Shown: in pieces, positions 62,694 through 64,000 of the stretch | Position numbering within the stretch: position 1 is the first letter of the stretch | How the letters are laid out: each line of letters opens with the position of its first letter | Assembly (NCBI RefSeq): GCF_014198605.1 | Contig: NZ_JACIHU010000014.1 | From: Rhizobium etli_C | GTDB taxonomy: Bacteria; Pseudomonadota; Alphaproteobacteria; Rhizobiales; Rhizobiaceae | DNA length: 64,000 bases | Reading direction: 5' to 3' (one strand) | The notes under the pieces: model-generated | Database searches by the model: none | What the model was told of the DNA's origin: nothing | What the model saw: only the letters and a program-made list of their open reading frames with translations | Translations under genes and position numbers: made by a program

Positions 62694-63416
62694 ATGAGGC
62701 AAGCTTCAGAAACCGACGCGCTTGTCGTCCCGATCTCGCAGGAAGTCGGCCGCAGGCCGCGCCGCGTCACCACGGCCGGCGTCATCTACGAACGCCTTTA
62801 TGCCGACATCGTCTCGCTCCGGATGCCGCCCGGTCTGTTTTTGCAGGAAAAGCGGATCGCCGACGAATTCGGCGTCAGCCGCACACCGGTGCGTGAGGCG
62901 CTGCTGAGGCTCTCCGAAGGCGGACTGGTCGATATCTTCCCGCAGTCGGGCACCGTCGTGTCGCGGGTGCCGGTTTCGGCGATTCCGGAGGCGGTCATCG
63001 TGCGCAAGGCGCTCGAAGGCACGACCGCCGAGATGGCGGCTCAGACCGCCACCGCCGCCGATGTCGCCCGCCTCGATGCCATTATCGCCCGACAGCGCGC
63101 GCATGCCGCCGTCGGCAACGCCTCAAGCTTCCACGAGGAGGACGAGGCCTTTCATGAGGCGATCGCGCAGATATCAGGTTATCCCGGTATCTGGGGGATC
63201 CTGAAGACGGTCAAGGTACAGATCGACCGGGCGAGGCGGCTGGCGCTGCCGGCGCTTGGGCGTATGGGCAACGTGGTGTCCGAACACATGATCATCCGCG
63301 ACGCCCTCGCCGGCCATGATGCAGCGGCCGCGCGTAGCGCCATGATCCATCATTTGAGCGCCGTCATTCCCGATGTCGACGAGCTGCGCTCGCGTTACCC
63401 CGATTATTTCTGCTGA
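62694..63416 (+). CDS. GntR family (FadR-type) regulator, probable UxuR
   Basis: ATG 62694 (MRQASETDALVVPISQ) gives 240 residues; the longer in-frame start at 62631 would read through the palindromic operator. The N-terminal GntR winged helix (YERLYADIVSLRMPPGLFLQEKRIADEFGVSRTPVREALLRLSEGG) is followed by a FadR-like FCD domain with metal-binding histidines (EEDEAFHEAI and SEHMIIRDAL, then MIHHLSAV). It precedes uxuA by 43 bases in the same direction, so it most likely regulates hexuronate/mannonate breakdown. Confidence 0.88.
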   Translation: MRQASETDALVVPISQEVGRRPRRVTTAGVIYERLYADIVSLRMPPGLFLQEKRIADEFGVSRTPVREALLRLSEGGLVDIFPQSGTVVSRVPVSAIPEAVIVRKALEGTTAEMAAQTATAADVARLDAIIARQRAHAAVGNASSFHEEDEAFHEAIAQISGYPGIWGILKTVKVQIDRARRLALPALGRMGNVVSEHMIIRDALAGHDAAAARSAMIHHLSAVIPDVDELRSRYPDYFC

Positions 63417-63459
63417 CGGCAGGACCACCACGAAACGAAAAGCAAGGGAAGGAAGAAAA

Positions 63460-64000
63460 ATGCGGCAGGGTTGGAGATGGTTCGGGCCGGAGGCGCCGGT
63501 GACGCTGGATGAGGTCCGTCAGACGGGCGCGACCAATATAGTCTCGTCGCTGCATCAGGTGCCGATCGGTAGGGCCTGGACGGAAAAGGAAGTGCGCGAA
63601 CGCCAGTCGCTGATCGAGACCACGCCTGCCGACCGGTCGCCGCTCGTCTGGTCGGTCGTCGAGAGCATCCCGATTCCCGACGCCGTCAAGCGCAAGGGCG
63701 GGGAGGCGAAGGCCGAAATCGAGGCGTGGATTGCCAGCCTCGAAGCGGTCGCCGCCTGTGGCATCCCGATCGTCTGCTATAATTTCATGCCGGTCGTCGA
63801 CTGGACCCGCACCGAACTCGATTTCGTGACGCCGACCGGCGCCACAGCCATGCGCTTCGATCACGAGCGCTTCGCAGCCTTCGACCTCTTCGTTCTGGAA
63901 CGGCCGGATGCGGGCAAGCAATATTCGGCGGAAGACCGCGAACGGGCGCGTGTCGTCTTCGAGGCGATGTCGCAGGAGGAGATTGCCGAGATCACCCGCA
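63460..64000 (+). CDS. uxuA: Mannonate dehydratase UxuA (3' end outside window)
   Basis: The gene opens with ATG 63460 (MRQGWRWFGPEAPVTLDEVR) behind a GGGAAGGA ribosome site and runs off the window after 180 codons. The sequence is typical of mannonate dehydratase: the GWRWFGP start, GATNIVSSLHQVPIG, VVESIPIP and CYNFMPVVDWTRT. UxuA dehydrates D-mannonate to 2-keto-3-deoxygluconate in glucuronate catabolism, using Fe2+ or Mn2+. The gene directly follows the GntR-type regulator. Confidence 0.95.
   Translation, partial: MRQGWRWFGPEAPVTLDEVRQTGATNIVSSLHQVPIGRAWTEKEVRERQSLIETTPADRSPLVWSVVESIPIPDAVKRKGGEAKAEIEAWIASLEAVAACGIPIVCYNFMPVVDWTRTELDFVTPTGATAMRFDHERFAAFDLFVLERPDAGKQYSAEDRERARVVFEAMSQEEIAEITR

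Overview
This 64-kb, GC-rich window looks like part of a large repABC replicon of a Rhizobium-type alphaproteobacterium. The evidence is a complete repA-repB-repC locus at about 53.5-57.3 kb with two parS palindromes and a countertranscribed RNA in the repB-repC gap, a rhizobial RIME-type intergenic repeat, and a very high density of ABC sugar and peptide importers. The genus is an inference. A Rhizobium etli/leguminosarum-like plasmid is my best guess; I cannot name the plasmid.

Layout. (1) 1-7.2 kb, minus strand: a seven-gene operon of Gfo/Idh/MocA oxidoreductase, TIM-barrel isomerase, binding protein, two permeases, ATPase and inositol-monophosphatase-family enzyme. A divergent LacI regulator and a perfect CGTAAACGTTTACG operator lie between. 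(2) 8.5-14.7 kb, plus: a Dpp/Opp-type importer of five genes with a class V aminotransferase as sixth gene, then a glycerophosphodiesterase. (3) 22.8-15.6 kb, minus: binding protein, permease, permease, ATPase, glycerophosphodiesterase, LacI regulator and inositol monophosphatase, a gene set that would fit import and breakdown of glycerophosphoinositol. (4) 23.1-26.6 kb: YbaK-family deacylase, Tim44-domain protein, hydroxyacid dehydrogenase, HupE. (5) 26.7-33.9 kb, plus: a cytochrome bd module (GbsR-type regulator, cydD, cydC, cydA, cydB, cydX) behind a FixK/Fnr box placed exactly as in a class II promoter and a 26-bp perfect palindrome next to the regulator start.

(6) 33.9-44.3 kb: a sugar ABC operon under a divergent AraC regulator and ending in an unusual Gfo/Idh plus aldo-keto reductase fusion; then VOC, GNAT and two tandem Gfo/Idh genes. 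(7) 44.7-52.3 kb: FAH-family enzyme, methylmalonyl-CoA mutase, a metQ-metN-metI importer and a fosmidomycin-resistance-like exporter. (8) 52.7-57.3 kb: an XRE regulator and repABC. (9) 57.5-61.5 kb: polysaccharide genes (sugar transferase, FlaA1/WbpM-type NDP-sugar dehydratase, O-antigen ligase-like protein). (10) 61.8-64 kb: two small stress-type proteins, then a GntR regulator and the start of uxuA (mannonate dehydratase).

A recurring design is visible: in all four minus-strand importer operons the binding-protein gene is followed by a strong stem-loop or RIME element before the next transporter gene, which would favour excess binding protein. I saw no rRNA, tRNA, CRISPR array, complete insertion sequence or recognisable defence system. 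No feature is clearly an undescribed system. The best candidates for new biology are the glycerophosphoinositol-type operon, the Gfo/Idh-AKR fusion and the doubly controlled cyd operon.
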